Positions 34,955-43,830 of a stretch of 44,035 nt of DNA are shown piece by piece. Both the position numbers and the translations under genes were made by a program. The notes under the pieces were generated by a model, which made no database searches, had not been told where the DNA came from, and was given only the letters and a program-made list of their open reading frames with translations. This stretch comes from Candidatus Iainarchaeum sp. (GTDB lineage: Archaea; Iainarchaeota; Iainarchaeia; Iainarchaeales; GCA-2688035), in contig NZBU01000005.1 in assembly GCA_002688035.1 (NCBI GenBank), forward strand, positions 1 to 44,035, read 5' to 3'. Numbering within the stretch: position 1 is the stretch's first letter; every line of letters begins with the position of its first letter.

Positions 34955-35672
34955 CGAGGATCACGCTTGCAACTCTGTATCTGTTTGCCATAATAGTTTC
35001 CATAAGCGCACTCCTCTCACCCCCACGGTTTCTTCCCGCCATTTCTACTAACTCTTGAGTGTACTTAAGCCAAGTCTTAGGATCTTTTAATTCGTTCAGT
35101 GCTTCCTTAGTTATTTCTTTGGCACTTTTCTCCCGGTAGGGAAGTAGGTCTTCCTCAAGAATGTTTCCATCTACCGCACTTATGTGCACAACTATATCTT
35201 GTTTGGCTATCTTCCCACTCATCTCCCAAAGCGGAACATAAAATTTCTTTAAATTCAGAATACTGACTTTATCCAATGGCTTTTCAATCATCTCGGCTGT
35301 CTTAAGCAACGCTATTTTCTTTGCACCCCCAATCTCTAATTTTGCTTTTTTTATCTCAAATTCTTGTTCTTGTGGGATTTCGCGCATCATTTGTTTTTCA
35401 GGGGGCAAAGATTCGGCAATTCCTTTTACTATCTCGCTTGTCTCAGGATCAAGAACAAGCACGCCTTTTTTTACCTCACTTACAATCTTTTCGCCGTTAT
35501 GTTCTTTCTCACTGTATGTGTGATATTCAAAAAAATAGTAGGGGACAAGAAAAAGCTTTGTTTTCTCTACAAAAATATCTTTCCAGTTTCTGCTCGCCAA
35601 CGCTGTCTGGATTAGTTCTTTTGCTTTATCAGCACTAACAGCAATTGGCAAAGAAGGGTCGCCCAAAAACAT
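34920..35672 (-). CDS. Tail-anchored hypothetical protein
   Basis: I do not recognise this 250-residue protein. The start (MFLGDPSLPIAVSADKAKEL) and a middle of mixed alpha/beta character (FLVPYYFFEYHTYSEKEHNG, ILNLKKFYVPLWEMSGKI) lead to one membrane helix at the very end (VASVILVIVLIIIVLFL), with no residues after it. There is no signal peptide, so it is a tail-anchored protein with the body in the cytoplasm. The last 35 bases overlap the convergent UbiV-like gene. It is 10 bases downstream of sepF on the same strand, so co-transcription with the division gene is likely. A division or membrane-sensing role is only a guess. Confidence 0.65.
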   Translation of the reverse strand: MFLGDPSLPIAVSADKAKELIQTALASRNWKDIFVEKTKLFLVPYYFFEYHTYSEKEHNGEKIVSEVKKGVLVLDPETSEIVKGIAESLPPEKQMMREIPQEQEFEIKKAKLEIGGAKKIALLKTAEMIEKPLDKVSILNLKKFYVPLWEMSGKIAKQDIVVHISAVDGNILEEDLLPYREKSAKEITKEALNELKDPKTWLKYTQELVEMAGRNRGGERSALMETIMANRYRVASVILVIVLIIIVLFL

Positions 35673-35682
35673 TTTAATCTAT

Positions 35683-36042
35683 TTATTGGGCTTCTTTCTT
35701 CTTAATAATTTTAACTTTGCTTGGTGTCACCAATACTTGGTCGGCAGATATCCTCGCGATGTCTCCGTCGATTTCCTCGATATCGGACTTGACTTTTGTG
35801 ACAAGTTCCTTGAGCTTTATCGCATTTCTCTTGCTCAAGTCCCCGATATTCAACAGAACAATGTTCCCTTGTTTCGCTTCGTTTAGGACAGCATCGGTAT
35901 CTTCCGTGGACATAAGTGTCATAGGTTTTACAAATGCGTCTGCATCCTCGTAAATACTCTCGTCGTCAGCATCCAGGTTATTCAAAAACTCTTCGACGTC
36001 AATTCCTTCCTCTCTTTTAAGAACTTTTTCTAAAAAAGCCAT
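35683..36042 (-). CDS. sepF: SepF-type cell-division protein
   Basis: A 119-residue archaeal SepF (DUF552), the protein that anchors FtsZ to the membrane. I chose the ATG at 36042 because GGGGTGAT stands a few bases upstream and the product begins MAFLEKVLKREEGI, an amphipathic membrane-targeting helix typical of the family. A frame from 36129 would add about 29 residues unlike SepF. The acidic linker (DADDESIYEDADAF) is followed by the SepF core (VKPMTLMSTEDTDAVLNEAK, GNIVLLNIGDLSKRNAI). FtsZ is not in the window. Its neighbours are a tail-anchored gene downstream and, divergently, cdc6. Confidence 0.9.
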   Translation of the reverse strand: MAFLEKVLKREEGIDVEEFLNNLDADDESIYEDADAFVKPMTLMSTEDTDAVLNEAKQGNIVLLNIGDLSKRNAIKLKELVTKVKSDIEEIDGDIARISADQVLVTPSKVKIIKKKEAQ

Positions 36043-36129
36043 TAAGGCATCACCCCTTAGGTTAAAAACTCCTAGTATATTTTCCGTGAATGTTATTTTA
36101 AAGGTAATGCGAAAATAAAACATAACCAA

Positions 36130-36257
36130 AATTAATTATGTCGAATCAAAGTATGGAACCCAAACTCTAATAGCGGAAGTGGTTTGCTTCCACAACTCCA
36201 AGTTTTTTTATTAGTTGTAGTGCTATTATTATTGAGCGAATTTTTTTGGTGGGGTTG
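36130..36257. other. AT-rich region beside cdc6: candidate replication origin
   Basis: This 128-base stretch holds an inverted repeat GGAAG-(7)-CTTCC at 36175-36191, with overlapping GTGG and CCAC half-sites, then CTCCAAGTTTTTTT and a long T-rich tract. Archaeal origins commonly lie directly beside cdc6 genes and contain origin recognition boxes, some with CTTCCAC-like cores. Only one dyad is seen here, so the call is weak. No other gene is visible in it. Confidence 0.4.
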
Positions 36258-37463
36258 ATGCAGAAGAATATTTTTGAAAGTGTTATGGGGGGCCAAACGG
36301 TTTTCCTCGATCGCAACATCATGAGTCCACACTATACCCCGCAAAAACTACCCTTTAGGGAGAGTCAAATAAAGGAAATAACCGAGATTATTGGTAATAC
36401 TCTCCAAGGAAAGCGAGCGAACAACCTTTTCGTTTATGGGAAGGTGGGCACTGGCAAGACTGTAACGGTAAAATATGTGATGCATCAGCTTGAACAGTTT
36501 GCCCAGCAACACAATGCTTCTGCCGAAACAACTTATGTTAATTGCAGAACACATAACAGCAAGTACAAAGTACTGTTGTCTGCACTTAGAAAATTTTATC
36601 CCGAGGAAAATTTCATTGGTTTTTCCGCAGCCTTTGTCTACGAAAAGCTTTTGGAGTATGCAAACAAGAACAAGAAACAAATTGTTCTCACTTTGGATGA
36701 GGTGGACAAGGTCAAGGATGTTGACGAACTAATTTATGCGCTAAGCCGAAGCAATGACGAGCTTGAAGCAGGAAGTATCTCGATAATTGGAATTAGCAAC
36801 AATCTTTTGTTCAAGGAGCGATTGGACCCACGTACTACAAGCAGCCTGTGCGAAAAAGAGATGGTTTTCTCTCCATACAATGCCCCGGAACTGAAGGCAA
36901 TTCTCGAAGATCGGGTTCTCAAAGCATTCAAAAAAGAAGCAATCTCCAACAGCGCAATAAATTGCGCGGCAGCTTTGGCAGCCCAAGAAACCGGGGATGC
37001 GAGAACTGCTGTAATGCTGTTGCTGCGCGCAGGAGAACTTGCAGACCAGGCAAACAAAAACTGCGTTACAGATGATGAGGTAAAGAGGGCAAAAAGAAAG
37101 GTTGAGGAAGAAATAATCTTCAACATGATTAAAACATTGCCAAGCCAACAACAGCTTGTTCTATACGCAATATCCTCTCTCACAGTCAACAACAAAGGGG
37201 TAAGGCGCATTACAGGTGCGCATGAAGACGGAGTATTGTTTTCAGGAGAAATCTATGATGAGTACAAGCGCATTGCAAAATCCCTTGAACAAAATATTAT
37301 TAGTAGCAGATGGTATAGGCAGTACATTAGCGAGCTTGAAATTTATGGTTTAATTCTCACTACTCCAAGTGGAAAGGGAATCAGGGGATCCACGCGATTA
37401 ATAAAACTCGGGTTCGAAGCCAAAAAGATTAAGGATACACTTGAAAAAGAACTTTTCAAGTAG
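36258..37463 (+). CDS. cdc6: Orc1/Cdc6 replication initiation protein
   Basis: A 401-residue AAA+ origin-binding ATPase. Walker A GKVGTGKT lies in FVYGKVGTGKTVTVKYV, Walker B in LTLDEVDKVKD, and sensor-type stretches follow (GISNNLLFKERLDPR, RTAVMLLLRAGELAD). A C-terminal winged-helix domain (about 300-395) binds DNA. The start ATG (36258) has GGTGGGG upstream; an in-frame TTG at 36246 would add four residues. It ends directly at the stop of the convergent DP2 gene. An intergenic stretch upstream is a candidate origin. Only one orc gene is in the window. Confidence 0.95.
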   Translation: MQKNIFESVMGGQTVFLDRNIMSPHYTPQKLPFRESQIKEITEIIGNTLQGKRANNLFVYGKVGTGKTVTVKYVMHQLEQFAQQHNASAETTYVNCRTHNSKYKVLLSALRKFYPEENFIGFSAAFVYEKLLEYANKNKKQIVLTLDEVDKVKDVDELIYALSRSNDELEAGSISIIGISNNLLFKERLDPRTTSSLCEKEMVFSPYNAPELKAILEDRVLKAFKKEAISNSAINCAAALAAQETGDARTAVMLLLRAGELADQANKNCVTDDEVKRAKRKVEEEIIFNMIKTLPSQQQLVLYAISSLTVNNKGVRRITGAHEDGVLFSGEIYDEYKRIAKSLEQNIISSRWYRQYISELEIYGLILTTPSGKGIRGSTRLIKLGFEAKKIKDTLEKELFK

Positions 37464-40400
37464 TCATACATACTCGAACAAATTTTTTTGCGTTACTTTG
37501 TCATTGCAGAAGATGCTGTCGATTTCCTGTTCAATCAACTCAATCCGCTGCTTCAAATAATCGCTTAGCTGATAAGTATTAGTCATCTCTTTTGCAATTG
37601 CAATGTATTTGCGCACAGAACCCTCGTGAATTGTGAGAATAATGTTATCCTTGCCACACTTTGTGCATTTCCCGTTTAGTGGTGGCCTTCTAAAGCGCTC
37701 GTTGCAGTTTGTGCAGCGAAATGTCTGTCTGCTAAAAGACCGCGCGTTCCCAATTATATCGGGCATGAAGTGCGTTACCATAACTCTTTCCAAAGCATCC
37801 TTTCCATCTACTGCCGCAATCATGTTCTGGAGCTTTGCCTGACCCTTTATTTTCTCTTCCATGCTGTTAAGTTCAACATATTTGGAGGTTGTTGGTGCGC
37901 AGTCAAAGCAGCTTGTTTTGTGTGTAATGCCAAAGCCAGAGTACTGGTTTTTCTTACCTAGTCTTGAGTTAACGGTTTCAATTCCATCTATTTCTGGCGG
38001 AGCGAGCTTCAAAGCCCTCTCATATAATTCTAAAGGGTATTCATTACAGGTTTCCATGTTGTAGCACTCGTCATCAATCTCGGTTGGCTTCAATGCCACA
38101 GTAAAAACGAGTGGCGCATCCATTCTGCCTCCCCTGCTTGCAGGAAGATAACTGTGTGAAAAATTGAGCAGCCCATCCATCAAAAGCATTAGACTGTCTT
38201 GATCTCCATCAATATTCCTTCTTTTTGTCTGGTGGAAATATGGGTGAGCAAAGCAGGCCCTTGCCTTTGTGTAGCCAACAACTCTGCCAACTATTGCAGC
38301 AGAAGTATGAGGAGCCAAACCAAGCAACAGTTCACCAACAAGCTCTTCCCGGGTGTTAATCCTAAAAATTTTCTCGAGCCCATAATATTTCTCCAATAAA
38401 TCGTCAATAAACTTTGTGACAATTACAAAGAAGTCCCCTGCCTCGTCATGAATCACAATGTCCTGTGGCAGAATCTCCACAAGCTGGTTTACATTTTCTA
38501 ATTCTTTTCCCTCAACATCTTTGGTGTAACCCATTTCATGCAATTTCTCAATACTTGTCCCAATTTCCACTGGCTTGAAGTGCGTTAAAGGCGCATTAAT
38601 AATCTCATATCTTATTGTTGCATCTCTGAATACATGCAAATCATATTTTGCCCGCAGAATTCCTTTCTCCAATGGCTCGGCAATCTTTTGCTGGTTTATT
38701 GTTCCCTTTACCCCCTTAACAATATCAGGCACTTTTACTCCAAGCCTCTGTGATGCCTCACTCACAAGCTTTCCAAGATCAATGCTTCTCTTGTTGAATC
38801 CAACAGCTTCCTTGTTGCAGCGCTTGCACTTTGGTTCCAAGGATTCTGCACCACAGCCCGGGCAAATGTAATATGGAATTGTTCTCTCCTTACAATCATG
38901 GCAATAAGACTCTTCTTTTACTTCCTTGCACTTCGGGCACTTGTGTAGTGCAATCGCAACCTCTATTTTTCCATGCCCGTTCTCTTTGCTGGAGCTCTCC
39001 ATAGCCTTGTTGAGGCTTCTGGTGTTTCCCCCATACAATCCAATTGGGAAGAGAACATGCGGGTTTCCAACCATCTTTCTGGGCCGGCTTGCCTCAGGTC
39101 TGCCCATCCTGCTTCCAATAAACGTTCCGGCCTTATCCCTTATTCTAAGTCCACTTGCCAACTCCACAAACGCAAGTGTACTATTACTTTCAGCCGCAAT
39201 TTTTGCAAAATCTTTTTCCTTTCCAAATCCGAACGTGTTCTCAAATATGACAGATGGTTCTTCATCCAAAAAAATCTTGTTATCTTTTACCGTGTGGGTT
39301 ACGCCAATTCTCTCAAGTAGCTCCTTAATCTTTTCATCTTTCTCAAAAACAATTCTCTTGTCCTCTCTTCCAGCTTTCTCCAAGAATGAAACAAGTTCTG
39401 CAAGTTCCTCTTTCTTTAGAATCGAGTAGTAGAACAGTGCGTTTGGATGCAGTGGCAAACCATGCTTCGAGCTTAACTCAAAGGCCCTTTCAATGCTTAC
39501 GTCTGCATGTTTCTCAAAATCCTTGTCAAACTCTTTTCCAACAACCTGGCTTTTCTTGTTTTGTTCTATGCCCTCCTGCTTCCACCACTCAGAACAATAA
39601 CCTGCAGGAATAAGTGGATGAGCGCTATGTCTAAAGTCCCCATAGCTAACCAGTAAATCCCCCAGGAAAAGGATTTTGTCCAACCTTCTTTTTAGTTCCT
39701 GCGCTTGCTGTGCTGTTTCCACTTTTACAACATCGCCATTTAAGAGCCTTACAATAGGCCCTTCAATACTGTCAACCGGGGCCATGCCAGCTGCCTTTCC
39801 AGGTCTCTCAACTTTTATTTGTGTGGCTGTTGCCACAAAACCGTTTAGAATATACATTGTTGCAGGGTGCATTCCCTTTCCCATTAAACCCATGTTTCTT
39901 GCTCTGCCATATCTAATCCTAAAACCGCCTGGGCGCATTGGATAGCTTAGTATTGGTCGGCCTGCAGCTGTTCCCTCCAAATACTTCCAGTTTGGCGAGA
40001 GCTCAAGCTTCTCGGAATCCTGTTTTTTTACTTTGATGATTTCTTCCAGCCAACTCCAATCCAGTCCCAGTGTTTTGCTGAATTTGAGTATTTTCTTTGC
40101 CTTCAAGCCCACCCCTTCACTTATCACAAGGCACATTCCACCCCTAACTCTGTTAGTTGGAATTCTGCTCAGGTTTCTATGTACTGCGACTTCTCTTTCC
40201 TCTGTTGGCTCTCCGTTTATGCACACAGGACAGCCCTTAATTATTTTTCTAACCTCGTCATCGCTTGGCTTGTACTGTCTTGAAACAAGTTCCTCATAAA
40301 TCTGGCATTCCTCCACACACCTCTCAACTTCATCACCCGTAGGCTTGTATCTATCCAAATCCATGAGCTCTCTTGCATAGTCTCCAAGAATAAGTGGGAG

Positions 40401-40886
40401 CACCTGCGAGGTTCCGCCAGCCGCCCTGATAGGCCCGGCATAGTAAATATTTATGTAGGGGGTGCCATCAGGATTTTTGCTAATGTTTATTTGTGGGACA
40501 CCGTCAAGTGGCGCAACAACAACGCCCTCTGTGTTTAGCACTAGGGCTGTTTTGATTGCCTGCTCAACTCTTTTGGAGGGATCCTCTATTTTGCACCATT
40601 TTTGTTCAATCATTTCTTTAAATATCTTGAAGATTGCCTGCAATCTGTCATCCTTTGTTTCCTTCATAGCTTCCCTATAGCGCTTTGCAATTCCCTTTGG
40701 GCCAATAATATTCTCTGTTCTGTCAGCCAGGTCTGCCACAGGAACCGTTTCCACTGCCTCACTCACATCAAAGCCCTTTGCCCTGGCTTTCGAAGCATTG
40801 TCAAACTGCTTGAGCGTTTTCTCCGCGAGCTTTTTGTAGTATTCCTTTACATTTGGTTCGGCCTCAATCTCAAGCTTTAACTGCAT
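37464..40886 (-). CDS. polC: DNA polymerase D large subunit DP2
   Basis: The 1140 residues form an intact, intein-free catalytic subunit of the replicative family D polymerase. The catalytic aspartates lie in NIDGDQDSLMLLMDG at about 890-897. This is a common intein insertion site in DP2 and is uninterrupted here. A zinc-binding block near 650-690 (CPKCKEVKEESYCHDCKE, CPGCGAESLEPKCKRC) and a C-terminal zinc ribbon (CTNCNERF, CTKCG) are present. The end QKNLFEYV resembles a PCNA-binding box, which is inferred. The start has a good GGAGGAG Shine-Dalgarno site, and the gene overlaps the DP1 gene by 17 bases. It works with DP1 at the fork. Confidence 0.96.
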   Translation of the reverse strand: MQLKLEIEAEPNVKEYYKKLAEKTLKQFDNASKARAKGFDVSEAVETVPVADLADRTENIIGPKGIAKRYREAMKETKDDRLQAIFKIFKEMIEQKWCKIEDPSKRVEQAIKTALVLNTEGVVVAPLDGVPQINISKNPDGTPYINIYYAGPIRAAGGTSQVLPLILGDYARELMDLDRYKPTGDEVERCVEECQIYEELVSRQYKPSDDEVRKIIKGCPVCINGEPTEEREVAVHRNLSRIPTNRVRGGMCLVISEGVGLKAKKILKFSKTLGLDWSWLEEIIKVKKQDSEKLELSPNWKYLEGTAAGRPILSYPMRPGGFRIRYGRARNMGLMGKGMHPATMYILNGFVATATQIKVERPGKAAGMAPVDSIEGPIVRLLNGDVVKVETAQQAQELKRRLDKILFLGDLLVSYGDFRHSAHPLIPAGYCSEWWKQEGIEQNKKSQVVGKEFDKDFEKHADVSIERAFELSSKHGLPLHPNALFYYSILKKEELAELVSFLEKAGREDKRIVFEKDEKIKELLERIGVTHTVKDNKIFLDEEPSVIFENTFGFGKEKDFAKIAAESNSTLAFVELASGLRIRDKAGTFIGSRMGRPEASRPRKMVGNPHVLFPIGLYGGNTRSLNKAMESSSKENGHGKIEVAIALHKCPKCKEVKEESYCHDCKERTIPYYICPGCGAESLEPKCKRCNKEAVGFNKRSIDLGKLVSEASQRLGVKVPDIVKGVKGTINQQKIAEPLEKGILRAKYDLHVFRDATIRYEIINAPLTHFKPVEIGTSIEKLHEMGYTKDVEGKELENVNQLVEILPQDIVIHDEAGDFFVIVTKFIDDLLEKYYGLEKIFRINTREELVGELLLGLAPHTSAAIVGRVVGYTKARACFAHPYFHQTKRRNIDGDQDSLMLLMDGLLNFSHSYLPASRGGRMDAPLVFTVALKPTEIDDECYNMETCNEYPLELYERALKLAPPEIDGIETVNSRLGKKNQYSGFGITHKTSCFDCAPTTSKYVELNSMEEKIKGQAKLQNMIAAVDGKDALERVMVTHFMPDIIGNARSFSRQTFRCTNCNERFRRPPLNGKCTKCGKDNIILTIHEGSVRKYIAIAKEMTNTYQLSDYLKQRIELIEQEIDSIFCNDKVTQKNLFEYV

Positions 40887-42402
40887 GTGATTTCTCCTCC
40901 ACCAAAAAGTCTGTTTGCGTTACCTTCCTTGTCTTGAGATTGATTATTGGAACAATTCCCGGGGTAGGAAAGTGCCCTAGTTTAACCTGATAATTGGTTC
41001 GGCCTTGCCATGTTCCATTATGTATTACGGTTGTGCCTCTATAGTTGCCACAGCTGCTGTGGTGCATATCCCCCAAAAAGAAAAGATCAGGCTCCTCCTT
41101 GATAACCATATAATCTTTTTTCTCAGGAACATAGGGCTGCCTGAATCCATATGCCGGCATCAAATCCCGTTTCTTCAAAAGTTCTATTGTTGCCTTCTCA
41201 GGCTCGTCCGACTTTAGAAAAGAAACATTTGCAATCAGGTCGTGCAAGCTTCCACCGTGGTACAGCATTACCTTCAATCCCTCTATTTCAAGCCAGCTTG
41301 GCGAGCCAACAAAATGAATATTATCCCTCTCGTAAAGATCCGGCAAGAATTCTTTTGGAATTGCAGGTTGTGGATCAGCCCACCTAACCGCGTCGTGTTG
41401 CCCGGGACAAATAACTATTTCAATGTAATCAGGTATTTCCAGCATGAGTTTTGAGAACTCGGCGTACTGTTGGCTTATATCTCTAATATTCAGTTCATCA
41501 AATTGTTTTGGGTAGATTCCAATGCCATCAACATTGTCTCCAACAACCATTAGGTATTTAATGCTGCCTGCTTTCTCCCTCTCTTTTTTGGAATTGCTTC
41601 TGCAGTTAATCCAATCCAAAAACCTGTGGAACTCTTTTTCCAAAAAGAGTTTGCTTCCAAGGTGTAAATCACTAATGCTTGCAATGCATATATCTCTCTC
41701 AGCAGTTTTTTGTGGGCGCATTGGTAAATCTGGTAATAGTATTTCTTTTGCAATAACAAGGTCATTTGTGAACTTGGTTCCTTTTATTCCGAGAACATCA
41801 TCAGGCATTATTGCCTCAGCCATATCTGTCAACGGCTTGTCGTCTTTGAGTATTAGCACAACACACCTTGCTTCCGTGTCCTCAAATTGCAGGGCAATAT
41901 GCCCCTTGTTCTTTGTAACCCACTTCTTGTTGACCATTCCAATTAGGTCAACTGCCTCGTTCCTAGCAAGCCCCCCAAGTCTCTTTATTGGCTTCGGGGC
42001 CAACACATGTCTTTTCTTCAGCATTCCTGAGAGCAAATCAAATTTTGTTCTGAAATAGTTTACAAAATCCGCGGCCTTTCCTTCACTGCAACTTTGGCCT
42101 GTGACATCATATTCCTTTAGGATTTTGATGTTGGCCTCAAAGTCTTTTGCCTTCGGCCTAAAACTCGCGTTACTCACAGTTACTTCGGGCTGTTCGCTCT
42201 TTGGCCTTTCATTTATTAGCTCGAGTTTCTTTTCTACAGTGGCCTTGTCAACCATTAAAACGTTTTCTTTTTCAAGTAGTTCAAGGACTTTTTTGAAATC
42301 AGGAGTTTTTGAGAGCACTTGCAAAGCAGTTTTTTCCAGAAACATTTGTTTCTTGCTGGCCTGCTCAACTATCTCTTTCTCTCTAGCTTTGTCTATTTCC
42401 AA
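40870..42402 (-). CDS. polB: DNA polymerase D small subunit DP1 (proofreading exonuclease)
   Basis: The 510-residue DP1 subunit. The N-terminal 130 residues are helical. An OB-fold follows (about 150-225), then a calcineurin-like phosphoesterase with metal motifs SDLHLGS at 244-250, GDNVDGIG at 288-295, CPGQHDAVR near 332-340, YHGGSLHD near 393 and GDMHHSS near 448. All expected metal ligands are present, so 3'-5' proofreading is likely active. The start is TTG, placed six bases after the UPF0147 stop. The UPF0147, DP1 and DP2 genes form one operon. The pairing DP1-DP2 beside cdc6 is a typical archaeal replication cluster. Confidence 0.95.
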   Translation of the reverse strand: MEIDKAREKEIVEQASKKQMFLEKTALQVLSKTPDFKKVLELLEKENVLMVDKATVEKKLELINERPKSEQPEVTVSNASFRPKAKDFEANIKILKEYDVTGQSCSEGKAADFVNYFRTKFDLLSGMLKKRHVLAPKPIKRLGGLARNEAVDLIGMVNKKWVTKNKGHIALQFEDTEARCVVLILKDDKPLTDMAEAIMPDDVLGIKGTKFTNDLVIAKEILLPDLPMRPQKTAERDICIASISDLHLGSKLFLEKEFHRFLDWINCRSNSKKEREKAGSIKYLMVVGDNVDGIGIYPKQFDELNIRDISQQYAEFSKLMLEIPDYIEIVICPGQHDAVRWADPQPAIPKEFLPDLYERDNIHFVGSPSWLEIEGLKVMLYHGGSLHDLIANVSFLKSDEPEKATIELLKKRDLMPAYGFRQPYVPEKKDYMVIKEEPDLFFLGDMHHSSCGNYRGTTVIHNGTWQGRTNYQVKLGHFPTPGIVPIINLKTRKVTQTDFLVEEKSHAVKA

Positions 42403-42408
42403 ACTGGG

Positions 42409-42678
42409 TCACTTCATCTTTTCTTTTACAGCTTCCAGTTTAGAGATGATTTCCCAGATATCGCTCCTTGTGTGAAAAGGCATGTTTATGTCATTACTTA
42501 TGTCGTCAAGCAAATAAATAGCTGAACTAAAGTCCATTGTTTCCGCGCTCTCCTTTCCTATCTTGTCCAGGGCTTTTTCTATGACACCGCGGATGTTTCG
42601 GGGCACGCCCCTGTCATCAACTATCTCCTGCATTAATTCGACAGCGTGTTCAAGCTCTTTTTTAATTTCCGCATCCAT
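42409..42678 (-). CDS. UPF0147 family protein
   Basis: An 89-residue helical protein matching the archaeal UPF0147 family: KKELEHAVELMQEIVDDRGV, PRNIRGVIEKALDK and the end DINMPFHTRSDIWEIISKLE. The function is not known to me. It is often found close to replication or translation genes. Here it is the first gene of the polymerase D operon, six bases ahead of DP1. Its start has GGTGAT upstream and a TATA-like stretch (TTTTAATTTAC) before that. Confidence 0.9.
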   Translation of the reverse strand: MDAEIKKELEHAVELMQEIVDDRGVPRNIRGVIEKALDKIGKESAETMDFSSAIYLLDDISNDINMPFHTRSDIWEIISKLEAVKEKMK

Positions 42679-42771
42679 CCAATCACCGAGAAACCAGCAC
42701 TAACTGGAAAAGTAAATTAAAATCCACTTAGCTTGAGTCCATTGTGCACAGAAACCAATTTAAATTAAACT

Positions 42772-43749
42772 TTACCCAGCCAAAACTTTTGAGCCAATTT
42801 CCTCACGTATTTTCACAGCGCTATTGTCAAGAACTTTAAAGCCCACCATCTTTTTCCTGGCTTCTCTCAACTCGCTTTTGCTCGCAATATCGGTTTTGCT
42901 CAAATAAACCATGATTTCCTTGTCCTTGAACTCTTTTTTGAATCCTTTCAACAATTCTACCTGCTGTTCCAGCGAAAAACCGCATCGCTCTGTTGAATCA
43001 ACAACAAACACTATTAGCGAGGTCAAATACTTTAGGGCGGTTGTTCCCTTCTTCTCAATATCGTTTCTCTTTTCAGGCGGCCTGTCCAGCAATCCAGGAG
43101 TATCAATAATCTGCACCGGAGTATAATGGTGTTTAAAATAACCCATCTCAAGTTTTTGGGTGGTAAAAGGATATGAGGCTACTTTTGGATCGCTCCCGGT
43201 TATCCTGCGAAGCAAAGTGCTTTTCCCAACATTTGGGTAACCTGCAATTATTGCCGTTGCGTCCTCTTTAATGATAGGCATTTCACGAAGCTTTTCGGCC
43301 GCAGTATTATAGATTGCAATACTCTTCTTGAGGCTCTTCACAATTGAGGAAAGTCTCCCGATAAATTGCCTGCTAACCTCTTTTGATTTGCCTTCATTGC
43401 CGCGCCCAAGCTTTTTCACACTAATGATGTGCTGTGCCTTAAGGCTCCTGAGAATCTTTGTTACCGAACTCATTTGCGCGAGAGCCTGCTTCAATTCATC
43501 CACATTAACAATAGAGGTAATAAGTTCCCTTTGAAAATCACTTGTCTTATTCAGGCTTGGAAAATCTTTTACCGTCTGGTCGAGAATCTTGAAGATATAA
43601 TTTGCCGCAACCTCCATTCTTCTGATCTCGTGGTTCTTCTCGTCTTTTAGCTTGTTCCTTTGCTTTGGAAGCTGGTCTGCCAGTTTCCTCGCTTTTCGCA
43701 GGGCAATATCAAGCAGCTCGTTGTCCTTTGGCACTTTTTTGAGATACAT
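42772..43749 (-). CDS. NOG1-like GTPase (OBG/GTP1 superfamily)
   Basis: A 325-residue GTPase. An N-terminal helical domain (about 1-155) precedes the G domain: G1 GYPNVGKS at 170-177, PFTT near 194-197, G3 DTPG at 216-219, then the G4 position SKTD at 284-287. The order and the N-terminal domain match archaeal NOG1, a factor of large-subunit assembly. The usual G4 Asn is replaced by Ser (SKTD for NKxD), which may change nucleotide specificity or affinity. The gene is divergent from secF with about 80 bases between. The start has GGTGA and a GGTTTAAAATGG box upstream. Confidence 0.88.
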   Translation of the reverse strand: MYLKKVPKDNELLDIALRKARKLADQLPKQRNKLKDEKNHEIRRMEVAANYIFKILDQTVKDFPSLNKTSDFQRELITSIVNVDELKQALAQMSSVTKILRSLKAQHIISVKKLGRGNEGKSKEVSRQFIGRLSSIVKSLKKSIAIYNTAAEKLREMPIIKEDATAIIAGYPNVGKSTLLRRITGSDPKVASYPFTTQKLEMGYFKHHYTPVQIIDTPGLLDRPPEKRNDIEKKGTTALKYLTSLIVFVVDSTERCGFSLEQQVELLKGFKKEFKDKEIMVYLSKTDIASKSELREARKKMVGFKVLDNSAVKIREEIGSKVLAG

Positions 43750-43830
43750 TTTTCGTTCACCAAACCATTTTAAACCCTTTCAGATTAAGATTTTAATGCT
43801 CGTTTTTGTTTAAAAAACAGGTGTTTTACA

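Noticed and set aside
36043-36129. Extended start of SepF
   Set aside because: The added residues are unlike the family, while ATG at 36042 has a good Shine-Dalgarno site and begins the known amphipathic helix.
38180-38240. Possible intein in DP2 at the NIDGDQDS site
   Set aside because: The catalytic motif reads through without interruption and the protein has the usual intein-free length.
38575-39429. Long plus-strand frames opposite the DP2 gene
   Set aside because: They are antisense to a conserved gene and show leucine/serine-rich shadow composition.
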